From positions 124,001-188,000 of the forward strand of contig CALKJO010000003.1 in NCBI GenBank assembly GCA_937995825.1: a DNA stretch of 64,000 bases, given 5' to 3'. Position 1 is the first letter of the stretch. Each line of letters begins with the position of its first letter. Position numbers and translations under genes: made by a program. The notes beneath the pieces are model-generated. The model did no database searches, had not been told where the DNA came from, and worked only from the letters and a program-made list of their open reading frames with translations. Positions 26,861 through 35,567 of this stretch are shown in pieces. This DNA comes from an uncultured Anaerolineae bacterium. GTDB lineage: Bacteria; Chloroflexota; Anaerolineae; Aggregatilineales; Phototrophicaceae.

Positions 26861-28069
26861 CTACTGGTTGAAAGTCACAACGCGGGTTGCCCCATCGTAA
26901 CTGCCAACCGCGACAAACTCCGGTGCATCCGGTGAGACTTGGAACAGCCCATAGTAGACCACTGCCTGATCGCCATTTTCATCGAGATATGCCTGAACTG
27001 CTGTCCCGATGTAATGACTGGAAATGAAAGGCAGCATCGATTTCACGGCGAGTCCGTCATTGCCAGCGACCAGAATGGTCAGCATAGCGATATTTGCAGC
27101 ATCAAACGCATAGTTGGTGAACGGACCCGGCGCGCTGCCAAATTCTGCCGTGAACGAGTCGATAAAAGGCTGCGTCAGCGGCGTGCTGTTGTCAGCGAAG
27201 GAAACGGAGATGAAATTTGCAGCGCGCAGGAAATCGGCAATAGCGGCGTCCTCAAGGAGCTGTGGATTCGCCAGATTTTCGATGCCCATCCATTCAACCG
27301 CGCTCAGTGTCGGATCGACCAGGGCGATCTGAAGCAGCTTTTGAGCATCCGCGAGGAAACACACGCAGAAAAACGCGGTGCTGCCACTGCCCTGCAAGCG
27401 TGCGACTTCCGCGCTCACGCGTGTTGCTTCGGCGGACAGATCGATCGGGTTCGGCGCATAGCTCACGACCGTTACATCACCGCCACCCGCCGCCTGAAAC
27501 TCAGTTGTGAACTTCTCAGCCAGTCCATTGCCAAACGGATCATTTACATGCAGCACCACCACGTTCTGATACCCACGCGCAATCGCGATCTGCGCGAACG
27601 CATTCGCTGCATACACATCTGGAGGATACATCACGCGGAAAATGTTATCGCCGGGGATGCCGCCTGCGACACCGCTCGATGCTGGAGCGACAATGACGAT
27701 CCCATTCTCATCGACAAACTGCTTTGCGCCCAGCACTTCGGATGTCGTAAGCGGACCCACAATTACCTGCGCATTGGTCGTCTGGACAATCGTCCGCACT
27801 GCGCGGGCAGCACCCTCAGGTGTGCCTTCCGTGTCTTGACTGACCGCCTCAAACCGAATCTTAGAGCCAGCCGCCTCAAGCTGCGCATTCATCTGCATGA
27901 CCGCAAGCTGAATGCCGCGCGTGAAGTCCTGACCGAATGAGCCAAGCGGACCTGTGAACGGCTGAGCCACACCTAGTGTGATGATCTCAAGATCGTCCTG
28001 CGCGACCGCCAGATTCGAGAATGCCAGGACGAAAACTGCAATGAGCAACGCCCTCAAAAAACGCTTCAT
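26861..28069 (-). CDS. Branched-chain amino acid-type ABC substrate-binding protein (LivK-like)
   Basis: Periplasmic-type binding protein of 402 residues, first gene of the operon. A cleavable signal peptide runs to about residue 23 (VLAFSNLAVAQ). The mature part opens with ITLGVAQPFTGPLGSFGQDF, the usual LivK ligand-binding start, and continues with two Rossmann-like lobes (VGPLTTSEVLGAK, NVVVLHVNDPFGNG). The ATG is preceded by GGAGG. The ligand is unknown; this fold also binds amides, urea and aromatic or short-chain acids. Confidence 0.9.
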   Translation of the reverse strand: MKRFLRALLIAVFVLAFSNLAVAQDDLEIITLGVAQPFTGPLGSFGQDFTRGIQLAVMQMNAQLEAAGSKIRFEAVSQDTEGTPEGAARAVRTIVQTTNAQVIVGPLTTSEVLGAKQFVDENGIVIVAPASSGVAGGIPGDNIFRVMYPPDVYAANAFAQIAIARGYQNVVVLHVNDPFGNGLAEKFTTEFQAAGGGDVTVVSYAPNPIDLSAEATRVSAEVARLQGSGSTAFFCVCFLADAQKLLQIALVDPTLSAVEWMGIENLANPQLLEDAAIADFLRAANFISVSFADNSTPLTQPFIDSFTAEFGSAPGPFTNYAFDAANIAMLTILVAGNDGLAVKSMLPFISSHYIGTAVQAYLDENGDQAVVYYGLFQVSPDAPEFVAVGSYDGATRVVTFNQ

Positions 28070-28104
28070 TTATCTATCCTCCAAAGGCAGATTAATGGAG
28101 AAGG

Positions 28105-28132
28105 ATTATAACAAGCGGCAGCAAGGGTGCAA
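28105..28132 (-). promoter_or_regulatory. Promoter candidate for the Liv-E2-E1 operon
   Basis: On the minus strand TTGCAC (28132-28127) and a consensus TATAAT (28110-28105) are separated by 16 bp. A start near 28098 gives a leader of about 30 nt to the binding-protein ATG. Confidence 0.45.
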
Positions 28133-28224
28133 TTCCTCTCGTTCAAGCGCCTAGGCAGTGGATAGGCGAGAGTCCTGAGTCAGAAAGCGCCGCTGTCACA
28201 TCCGATCAGCTGCGCTCATTCGCA

Positions 28225-29454
28225 TCATTTCAGCATCCACGCAATAGTCTTGGTGGCGAGCCTATCGAGCGCCTGCACGCTCATAGCAATGTCTTCCTCT
28301 TTGGTATCCTCGATCTTGTTATGTGAAATACCATGCAGGCTCTGCGCAAATAACATCACCGTTGGAATGCCAATTCGCGCCACCTCCGCCGAGTCGTGCA
28401 GCGGGCCTGACGGCAGTCGATGCGAAGCGCCGCACACCTCCCGAACAGCTTCATCCGCCAGCTCGATCAGATCAGGATGGAACAAAATGGGATGAATACT
28501 CCAAAGCTTGCTCCACTCGACAGTCACTTTTTCTTCCTGAGCGAAGCGCTCGCTGGCTTCCCTCGCTTCTCTGTACATGGCTGCGAGCGCGTCAGCATCC
28601 ATATTGCGCTGATCGAGCGAAGCATCGCATTCGCCGACGACCGCCGTCACGATCCCCGGTCGCGTGACGACGCTGCCCATCGTGCAGACCCCGCCGTGCC
28701 GCCGAGCAATATCCCGAATTTCCAACCCCAATTTTGCTGCCGCTGCAAAGGCATCGCGCCGTTTGTCCATCGGCGTTGAGCCGGAATGCGCCGCCTGACC
28801 GGTGAAACGGATCATATGCCGCTCGACGCCAAATGTGCCGATCACTACGCCCACCGGAAGTCCCATGCTCTCCAGAACGGGTCCCTGCTCAATGTGCAGC
28901 TCAAGATAAGCGGCTGCGTTCGCCATCTGCCGGTGCGCCTGAGTCATCGTATCGAGACTCAGCCCATAGCGCGCCAGCGCATCTGCTAGCGAAATGCCCT
29001 GCTTGTCTTTCAGTTGACGCGCTTCATCCGGGTTGAACGTTCCTGATGCTGCGCTTGACCCGATCAGACTGCGACCAAAACGCGCTCCTTCTTCATCCGC
29101 CCAGTCTACCAGCCGAACAGTTACAGGCGGCGTGCCTTCCTCAGCGATCCGGCGTAGCACTTCCAGCCCCGCAAGCACATTTAGACAGCCATCTAACCAC
29201 CCGCCGTTCGGCACGCTGTCCAGATGCCCGCCGATCAGCAATGCTTTATCTGAAGCGCCGCGCAGCGTGACCCAGACATTGCCGCCCTCATCCATTTCAT
29301 ACTCAACCGGAAGTCCATTCAGCTTGTCCTTGAACCAGGCGCGCGCTTTGTCCCAGGTTTCCGTCCAAGCGACGCGCTGCGCGCCGTTTTCGTCACCGGT
29401 GAGCGCGCGCAGTTCTTTCAGTTCATCAATCGTGCGCTGTGGTTGTAGAGACAT
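28225..29454 (-). CDS. M20-family amidohydrolase (N-carbamoyl-amino acid hydrolase / allantoate amidohydrolase type)
   Basis: Zinc-dependent hydrolase of 409 residues. The di-metal site is visible in IGGHLDSVPNGGWLDG, DWADEEGARFG and LELHIEQGPVLE, and SLHGISHNK near the C-terminus supplies the last His. The dimerisation domain has RFTGQAAHSGSTPMDKRRDA. Family members hydrolyse N-carbamoyl amino acids, ureidopropionate or allantoate to release ammonia and CO2. Its position after the Liv importer on the same strand suggests an imported amide or ureide, but a separate transcript is likely because the 155-bp gap holds the Liv promoter. Confidence 0.88.
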   Translation of the reverse strand: MSLQPQRTIDELKELRALTGDENGAQRVAWTETWDKARAWFKDKLNGLPVEYEMDEGGNVWVTLRGASDKALLIGGHLDSVPNGGWLDGCLNVLAGLEVLRRIAEEGTPPVTVRLVDWADEEGARFGRSLIGSSAASGTFNPDEARQLKDKQGISLADALARYGLSLDTMTQAHRQMANAAAYLELHIEQGPVLESMGLPVGVVIGTFGVERHMIRFTGQAAHSGSTPMDKRRDAFAAAAKLGLEIRDIARRHGGVCTMGSVVTRPGIVTAVVGECDASLDQRNMDADALAAMYREAREASERFAQEEKVTVEWSKLWSIHPILFHPDLIELADEAVREVCGASHRLPSGPLHDSAEVARIGIPTVMLFAQSLHGISHNKIEDTKEEDIAMSVQALDRLATKTIAWMLK

Positions 29455-29621
29455 GATCTAAGATGATCCTTTTTTGCATAAGAAACCCGTCCATACAGAG
29501 TAGCACATCGCGCGAATTTTCCCAATGTGGATTACCTGAACGCCGTGTCGCGCCCAACTCGGATTAAATCTCAACAGTGAGTGAAGCAGGCTCTATCTAT
29601 ACGCTATGTTTGTGTCCACGT

Positions 29622-31034
29622 TCAGGAGCGCGGTGTCATTTCAAGATCACGCCGATTGACCCAGATCGGATTGGTGAGCGCGCGCATGGTGTCATGATCG
29701 CGCCACATGATCCCGCGATATTCCTCGCGCGGTGCATCGCTGTGCAGTTCAACACGATAATACGCAGGCTGCTGAGGCTGATCCTCGAACTGGACGGTTT
29801 GCCATGTGCCGGGCTGCGCGCTGATCAAAAGCGAGTCAAAATAATAGCCATTTTTGATGACGAACAAGCGCACGGTTTCATCCGTCAGCACCTTAATACC
29901 CAGTTCAACGGGCTGTCCATCCGTTTGCAGCGACTCCCACATCTGTGCGCGCTGACTGCCGCTGCTAGCGCTGAAGCGAATCTGCGGCCCACGGCTAACA
30001 TAGACGCGCCCGCGCCGCAGTCCAGCGATGATGCCCTGTTCGCTGAGCGAGTCAGCTTCGACCCAAGTCACAAGCTGACCGAGCTTATGCCGCCCTTCAA
30101 ACGGATTGTGGCTGTCGATGCCGCCGACGCCGATGATGCGCCGTCCCGCATTGAGATGCTGATCCCAGAGCATGAGCTGAAAAGCGTTGTTGCAGCCCTC
30201 CAGATTGTGATAAATCTCCATTAGATCGGCGCGTCCCCAGTCGAAATTGAAGGCACGCCAGCCAAGACTGCCGCTGAAAGCATGGTTGACGCAAAATAAG
30301 CCGCCCTGCGCATGAATCGCATCGGCAGCCTGGTTCATTGACCAGTCCGGTCGATCCACATAAACATCGACCCAGCTTTTCATCCCGTGCAGATTGGCAT
30401 GTCCGTGATGGCTGGTGATCTCAACGGAGCGCAGCAGAGCAATCGGCTTGTCCAGATGGGGAAGCAGTTTGCGCCACTGGCTGACAGTGAAATGATCGGT
30501 CAGGGCGAAGAAATCGAGACCAGCATCGACAGCCGCTTGGATCACCGTGTCCACAGGATGCTTTCCGTCGCTCTCAGTCGAATGGGCATGCAGTTCACCG
30601 CGATACCAGCCCGCCTCAGCTTTGACGACGTGGTTTTCAGGAAAGGTCGAATCAACCGGGCGTGGCACGGTGTCGAAATCGGCATAAGCGACCAGCTGGT
30701 ACTCAACATCCTCACCGAGCCGCTCGATATCAAGCTGAGCGCGCCAGGTTCCTGCAGGCAGCGCGCCAGCGATCCCGCCCTCACTGCTGTCGTTCGGCGC
30801 GATCCAAAGATCGAGCTGAATGTCGCCTTTTGCGCTGGGATTCATACGGTTGCCACGAAAGCTGTTCGGATCGAAGAGCGCAACGAAAATCTGCGCCAGT
30901 TCACGCTTGTGAAAGCGCAGCGTCAGCCCGACGCGGCTGGCATGTTCCGGCACAGTAAATAGGTAATTGAGATAGTGGATGCGCGGCTTGGGCGTTAGTG
31001 AACCGGCATGTTCGAGTAAGGTGATGCGGGTCAT
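29622..31034 (-). CDS. PHP-domain metal-dependent phosphoesterase, CehA/McbA-like
   Basis: Protein of 470 residues from the ATG at 31034, chosen because AAGGA lies eight bases upstream; the frame is open a further 54 bases. An N-terminal beta-sandwich-like region (1-150) precedes the PHP domain: GELHAHSTESDGKH, FFALTDHFT, EITSHHGHANL, CVNHAF and GGIDSHN provide the metal-binding His and Asp residues. Members hydrolyse phosphate or other esters. It is distal to a Ugp-like transporter, so it may process an imported phosphodiester. The C-terminal 110 residues form another beta-rich part. Confidence 0.8.
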   Translation of the reverse strand: MTRITLLEHAGSLTPKPRIHYLNYLFTVPEHASRVGLTLRFHKRELAQIFVALFDPNSFRGNRMNPSAKGDIQLDLWIAPNDSSEGGIAGALPAGTWRAQLDIERLGEDVEYQLVAYADFDTVPRPVDSTFPENHVVKAEAGWYRGELHAHSTESDGKHPVDTVIQAAVDAGLDFFALTDHFTVSQWRKLLPHLDKPIALLRSVEITSHHGHANLHGMKSWVDVYVDRPDWSMNQAADAIHAQGGLFCVNHAFSGSLGWRAFNFDWGRADLMEIYHNLEGCNNAFQLMLWDQHLNAGRRIIGVGGIDSHNPFEGRHKLGQLVTWVEADSLSEQGIIAGLRRGRVYVSRGPQIRFSASSGSQRAQMWESLQTDGQPVELGIKVLTDETVRLFVIKNGYYFDSLLISAQPGTWQTVQFEDQPQQPAYYRVELHSDAPREEYRGIMWRDHDTMRALTNPIWVNRRDLEMTPRS

Positions 31035-31058
31035 GGCGTTATCCTTAGCCAGCATAGA

Positions 31059-31085
31059 CGCAGGGGGCGCAGAATGCCCCCTGCG
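31059..31085. other. Intercistronic hairpin after the sugar-binding protein gene
   Basis: CGCAGGGGGC (31059-31068) pairs perfectly with GCCCCCTGCG (31076-31085). There is no T-run, so it is more likely an mRNA 3'-end stabiliser between the binding protein and the PHP gene than a full terminator. Confidence 0.5.
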
Positions 31086-31099
31086 CACAACGGCGTATT

Positions 31100-32383
31100 T
31101 TAGGAGATCAGTTCGCCCGCTGCACGACGCTGCTCAACCAGCGCGTTCAGTTCGGCGACTGCCTGATCCAGCACGGTCTGCGGGTCTTCGTTGTTGAGGA
31201 TGATGCGTTCAATCGCCTGAGACATAATGCTGTTGTACTCCGGTGTGTTGAGCGTAGCGCACGAGGTTGGGCGTGCAAATTCGAGCTGATTCACGCTCAC
31301 CTGCCAGGTCGGATGGGTCTGATAGAACTCCTGCACCTGCGGCAGTTGAGCGGCACTGAGGCGCACAGGCATGTAACCGGTCTCCATATGGAAGCGCGCC
31401 GTATTTTCCGTGCTGCTCATGAACGAGACGAAATCCCACGCGGCTTCCTGAATTTCACGCGGAGCGCGCGCGCTGATCGCCAGATTCGCGCCGCCGCCAG
31501 TGACTGCGCGCCCGCCTGGACCCGCCGGCAGCATGGTGAAGCCCCAGTCAAAATCGACCACGCTGTCGATGAAGCCGTTGATCGCGGTCGACTGGCGCAT
31601 CATGCCGACGCGACCGGTCACAAACTCAATCGCCTGCTGGTCGAACGTGCCGCTCAGGTTGGACGGGATCAGCGCCACGTCCTCTTCATAGAGAAGGCTC
31701 TGGAAAAATTCAGCGGCAGCTACACCAGCGGCATCGTTGAAAGTAAAGTTGCAATTGGCATCGCTGAATTCACCGCCCCACGACTGGACGAACGGCTGCC
31801 AATACCAGGTCGAGAAAGTCGCATAGATGCCGTAATACTCATCGCCAAGCGCGCGGATAGCGCGCGCCGCCTCCAGCACTTCATCCCATGTCTGAGGCGG
31901 ATTTTCGGGATCGAGCCCCGCCTGGCGGAACAGGTCTTTGTTGTAATACATGCCCTGGGTGCTGCGATTGAACGGCACGGCATACAGCTTACCATCTACA
32001 ATCAGATCGCCAAGCAGACCAGGGGTTAGGTCGCTGAGTTCACTTTCGTCGGCAAGTTCATTCAGCGGCACAAACACGCCGTTGCTCGCATAGAACGGCA
32101 CATACTGAAAATCGACCATCGTCACCGGCGGCGTGGTTCCAGCCGCAACCGCCGCCAGCAGCGCGCGTTGAAGCTCGTTATACCCACCCTGATTGACGTT
32201 GATGACGCGCACAGCGCTCTGGCTGGCATTGTAATCCTGCACCAGCGCGTCAACGCGCTCCGCCAACTGACCGGTCAGCAGTGTCCAGAACTCGATCTCG
32301 ATTACGTCTTGGGCAGTCGCCGGCGCAAAGCTCACACCGAACACCACCACAACCAGCAGAACGATCTTTTGCAGCAGCTTCAT
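31100..32383 (-). CDS. Carbohydrate ABC transporter substrate-binding protein (UgpB/MalE-like)
   Basis: Binding protein of 427 residues with a signal peptide cleaved after ASFAPATAQ-like residues near 24. IEIEFWTLLTGQLAERVDAL and the following YNASQSAVRV segment are typical of family 1 solute-binding proteins and closest by eye to the UgpB type. It has GGGANLAISARAP later in the chain. It is transcribed with two permeases and the PHP phosphoesterase. Glycerophosphodiesters or oligosaccharides are plausible ligands. Confidence 0.88.
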   Translation of the reverse strand: MKLLQKIVLLVVVVFGVSFAPATAQDVIEIEFWTLLTGQLAERVDALVQDYNASQSAVRVINVNQGGYNELQRALLAAVAAGTTPPVTMVDFQYVPFYASNGVFVPLNELADESELSDLTPGLLGDLIVDGKLYAVPFNRSTQGMYYNKDLFRQAGLDPENPPQTWDEVLEAARAIRALGDEYYGIYATFSTWYWQPFVQSWGGEFSDANCNFTFNDAAGVAAAEFFQSLLYEEDVALIPSNLSGTFDQQAIEFVTGRVGMMRQSTAINGFIDSVVDFDWGFTMLPAGPGGRAVTGGGANLAISARAPREIQEAAWDFVSFMSSTENTARFHMETGYMPVRLSAAQLPQVQEFYQTHPTWQVSVNQLEFARPTSCATLNTPEYNSIMSQAIERIILNNEDPQTVLDQAVAELNALVEQRRAAGELIS

Positions 32384-32443
32384 TCATTTCTCTCCAGACT
32401 TGAACTGACTGAAAAACTGGATCGGACTCGCCCGGGCTTAGCT

Positions 32444-33283
32444 TCAACCGCCGCGAAGCCCGGTGCGCGAAATCCCTTCGACAAAGTAGCGCTGAGCCGC
32501 AATGAACAGCGCCAAAATCGGCAGCAGCACGATCACCGTCGCCGCCATCATGTAGTGCCAGTTCGACCCGCCTTCAGGACCGGCTCGCATCGCGATCACA
32601 CCCACTGGCAGCGTGCGCAGCAGGTCTGAATTGGTCACGATCAGCACCCAGAAATAGTCATTCCAACGCCAGCTAAAGTTCAGCAGCATGAACGTCAGCA
32701 GTGTGGGTACGCTCAGCGGGATCATGATATGGCGCAGGATTTGCAAATGCGACGCGCCATCGACAACAGCCGCATCCACCAGATCACTCGGCACTTGCAA
32801 AAATGCCTGCCGGATCAGGAATGTCCCAAAGGCGGTCGCCATGAACGGTACAATCAACGCCCAATAGCTGTTGAGCGCGCCGGCACGCGACAGCGTAACG
32901 TAATTCGGCACAATAGTCACTTCATTGGGAACCATCAGCACCGCCAGAAAGAGCAGAAACAGCCAGTCGCGCCCTGGAAACTTCAGCCAAGAGAAAGCAT
33001 ACGCGCACAGGCAGCCGTTGATGAGCTGAATTGCGACGACGGTCACGCTGGTGAAAACGCTGTTGAACAGATAGCGGCTGAATGGCGCGGAATTCCACGC
33101 TTTGGGATAATTTTCCCAAGCAATCGGGTCAGGAATCCACTGCGGCGGGAATTGATAGACAGCGCGCAGATCGGGCTTCAGACTAGTGCTGACCATCCAG
33201 AGGAAGGGCAGCAGCACGACTACTGCCGACGCCGCAAGAACGATGAAGATGATCCCTCTGTACAGGTGGTCGCTGATGCGCAT
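32444..33283 (-). CDS. Carbohydrate ABC transporter permease (MalG/UgpE-like)
   Basis: Permease of 279 residues with six predicted helices. LLPFLWMVSTSLKPD near the N-terminus and the EAA-like loop DAAVVDGASHLQILRHIMIPLS are typical of the MalG group. It lies between the binding protein (60 bp) and the other permease (12 bp). No ATPase gene is linked, so a shared MsiK/UgpC-type ATPase elsewhere is needed. Confidence 0.92.
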   Translation of the reverse strand: MRISDHLYRGIIFIVLAASAVVVLLPFLWMVSTSLKPDLRAVYQFPPQWIPDPIAWENYPKAWNSAPFSRYLFNSVFTSVTVVAIQLINGCLCAYAFSWLKFPGRDWLFLLFLAVLMVPNEVTIVPNYVTLSRAGALNSYWALIVPFMATAFGTFLIRQAFLQVPSDLVDAAVVDGASHLQILRHIMIPLSVPTLLTFMLLNFSWRWNDYFWVLIVTNSDLLRTLPVGVIAMRAGPEGGSNWHYMMAATVIVLLPILALFIAAQRYFVEGISRTGLRGG

Positions 33284-33295
33284 GGCAAAGCCTCT

Positions 33296-34243
33296 CTATT
33301 GATAATGCACCCAGCGGCGCGACAAACGAACCTGAATGACCGTGATCGACAGCAAAATGAGGAAGAAGATGGTCGAGATCGTCGCTCCGTAGCCGGCGCG
33401 CATATTCACAAATGCCTGCTCGTAGATATAGTAATTCAGCACGATAGTCGAACCGACGGGTCCGCCCTGCGTCATGATGGCAACCTGATCGAAAACCTGA
33501 AAGGCGCTCAGCAGCGTGGTCACCAAGATGAAGAAAGTTGTCGGAGACAGCAGAGGAAAGGTGATGTAGCGAAAGCTTGCCCAGCGTCCAGCGCCGTCGA
33601 TTTTCGCCGCTTCGAGCAGATCGCGTGGGATGCTTTGAAGTCCTGCCAGATAGATCACCATCGTATAGCCGAGGGTTTTCCAGACATTCATGATGATTAA
33701 CGCTGTCATTGCCCAGTTCTGGTCGGTCAGCCAGCGCGGACCCGTGATCCCAAAGAGCGCCAGTGCGGCATTAAGCAGCCCGTAACGCGGATCGAAAATC
33801 CAAACCCAGAGCAGCGCCACCGCTGCGGTCGTGGTGACGTAAGGGGTGAAGAAGATCGTCCGCAGCACACCGCGTGCCGGAATTTTCTCATTCAGCATCA
33901 GCGCGAACAGCAAGCCAAGCACCATCGAAAATGAAATTGTCCCGATGGCGAACACGGCGGTGTTTCCCAGCGCGCGCCAGAAGCGCGCATCGTTGAACAG
34001 ACGGATATAGTTATCGAAGCCAACGGATGGGAAATCCGGTGTCAGAAAGTTCCAAGAGGTGGTGCTGAGAAAGATGTTGAAGCCCAAGGCATAGTAGATA
34101 AAGATACCGAAGATGATCAATGATGGCGTGAGAAAGAGCGCGGCAACCCAAAGATGTGACCAAGCGTATTTGGTGCCACCGATTTGCAAGGCTGGGCGTG
34201 CTGCCCTGCTTTTCACTGCTTGCAGGCGAAGCGACTCGGACAC
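33296..34243 (-). CDS. Carbohydrate ABC transporter permease (MalF/UgpA-like)
   Basis: Permease of 315 residues, six helices, with LEAAKIDGAGRWASFRYITF as the EAA coupling loop. The GTG start is supported by a GAGGGGG a few bases upstream. It is the promoter-proximal gene of the transporter. The 209-bp region upstream (34244-34452) is AT-rich and contains a TTAAC-N8-GTTAA inverted repeat around 34359-34376, a possible site for the neighbouring DeoR regulator. Confidence 0.9.
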   Translation of the reverse strand: MSESLRLQAVKSRAARPALQIGGTKYAWSHLWVAALFLTPSLIIFGIFIYYALGFNIFLSTTSWNFLTPDFPSVGFDNYIRLFNDARFWRALGNTAVFAIGTISFSMVLGLLFALMLNEKIPARGVLRTIFFTPYVTTTAAVALLWVWIFDPRYGLLNAALALFGITGPRWLTDQNWAMTALIIMNVWKTLGYTMVIYLAGLQSIPRDLLEAAKIDGAGRWASFRYITFPLLSPTTFFILVTTLLSAFQVFDQVAIMTQGGPVGSTIVLNYYIYEQAFVNMRAGYGATISTIFFLILLSITVIQVRLSRRWVHYQ

Positions 34244-34452
34244 GCGTCCCCCTCTGACTTATGCTCGGCGTTCATCACGAGGAAGATGATCAGCGGATTT
34301 GCCCAAAATCGCAAGTCTTTTAGTTTATCTTCTAAGGAAAACGAAAGTTATCGATCCTTTTTAACGCATTTTAGTTAAAGCTTTATTGATTGTGTTTTGA
34401 AAGGGTAAATGGTAATTAAACTACCGATCATAAATAAATCTGTCCCTCTGCA

Positions 34453-35244
34453 TCAAGCAAGGGTGATTTGGATGCCTTTGGCTTCTAGAGCGCGCAGCGC
34501 GTCGCTCGGCGCAGCATGGTCAGTGACGAGATAGTTGATCGCCTCAATCGGACAAACTAGCGCCGTATGAAGCTGACCGAACTTGGTGTGATCGGCAACG
34601 CAGATTTTGCAATCCGACTGCTGGATCAGGGCGCGATGAATCGCAGCATGTTCCACATCCATCGTCGTCAATCCGCGCTCGATATGCAGTCCGTTCACGC
34701 CAATGAATACCTTGTCGATCATGAACTCGCTGATCGAGCGGATGCCGTTCATCCCAGCCAGCGAAAACATCGATCCTTTCAGAAAGCCGCCAGGGACAAA
34801 GATTTGAATTCCTTCCCGACTGCTCAGTTCCATCGCAATATTTAGCGCATTCGTGATCACCGTGACTTTGCGCCCCGGTCTGATGCTGCGCGCCACCTGA
34901 GTCGCAGTTGTCCCGCCAGTAAAGGCGATCGTATCCCCATCGTTGATGAGCTGGGCTGCGGCAAGCGCGATGCGGCGCTTCTCATCAATGAGTTTGCCCT
35001 CGTTCTCGTGAAAGTTCTGGCGTCGGCGGAATGCCTCAGTCATCAGCGGCTCGATCATCACCGCGCCGCCATGGACACGGCGCAGCAGTCCTTTGCTCTC
35101 AAGGCGCTCCAAGTCTTTGCGGACGGTCGCCGCCGAAACGCCAAAACGTTTGGTCAGCATATCCACTGAGACATATTCATGCCTGAGCAGTTCATCAACG
35201 ATGATCTCGGCGCGCTGTGTCAGCCTGATTGTACTGGGTGGCAC
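34453..35244 (-). CDS. DeoR-family transcriptional regulator
   Basis: Regulator of 263 residues. The N-terminal DeoR helix-turn-helix (YVSVDMLTKRFGVSAATVRKD, about residues 19-39) is followed by RVHGGAVM and a DeoR sensor domain with IAFTGGTTATQVA and the VTNALNIAMEL phosphate-sugar pocket. Such repressors sense sugar phosphates, including glycerol-3-phosphate for GlpR types. It lies just upstream of the Ugp-like transporter and is its likely regulator. The start codon is GTG. Confidence 0.88.
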   Translation of the reverse strand: MPPSTIRLTQRAEIIVDELLRHEYVSVDMLTKRFGVSAATVRKDLERLESKGLLRRVHGGAVMIEPLMTEAFRRRQNFHENEGKLIDEKRRIALAAAQLINDGDTIAFTGGTTATQVARSIRPGRKVTVITNALNIAMELSSREGIQIFVPGGFLKGSMFSLAGMNGIRSISEFMIDKVFIGVNGLHIERGLTTMDVEHAAIHRALIQQSDCKICVADHTKFGQLHTALVCPIEAINYLVTDHAAPSDALRALEAKGIQITLA

Positions 35245-35351
35245 AGTTCCAGCTTGCCCCTCAACAAATCATTCTCAATCAATCTATAACCGCTTAAGCG
35301 CTTTTGGGCAAGTTGTGATTTTCAGATGAGCAGATCAGATGAGCAGAGATG

Positions 35352-35390
35352 AAGGCAAAAGAAAAACCGCTAGCACTTATACGAGCGGTT
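35352..35390 (-). terminator. Intrinsic terminator after tRNA-Asp
   Basis: On the minus strand AACCGCT (35390-35384) pairs with AGCGGTT (35371-35365), followed by TTTTTCTTTTG. It is placed about 35 nt after the tRNA 3' end. Confidence 0.7.
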
Positions 35391-35424
35391 CACTTCGAGA
35401 CTGTTCAAATTAATCCCAGTTTTG

Positions 35425-35498
35425 CGGAGATGACGGGATTCGAACCCGCGGTCTTCGCCGTGACAGGGCGATATGTTAGGCCGCTACACCACATCTCC
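35425..35498 (-). tRNA. tRNA-Asp (GTC)
   Basis: Cloverleaf on the minus strand. The acceptor stem GGAGATG (35498-35492) pairs with CATCTCC, the discriminator is G, and CCA is not encoded. The anticodon stem TCGCC/GGCGA closes the loop CTGTCAC with anticodon GTC. The T arm contains GGTTCGAATCC. Confidence 0.93.
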
Positions 35499-35567
35499 AT
35501 GATAACGCCTTTTATCTTAACGACTCCCTAAAGCAGAGTCAAGTCCTTTTTCCTTTCATTTCGAGCA

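Noticed and set aside
26939..27940. Plus-strand frame of 333 codons opposite the LivK-like gene.
   Set aside because: Antisense shadow of a clearly recognised binding protein; composition rich in Arg/Cys/His is typical of a shadow.
32729..33700. Plus-strand frame of 323 codons opposite the two sugar permeases.
   Set aside because: Spans two real genes in antisense and shows no family features.
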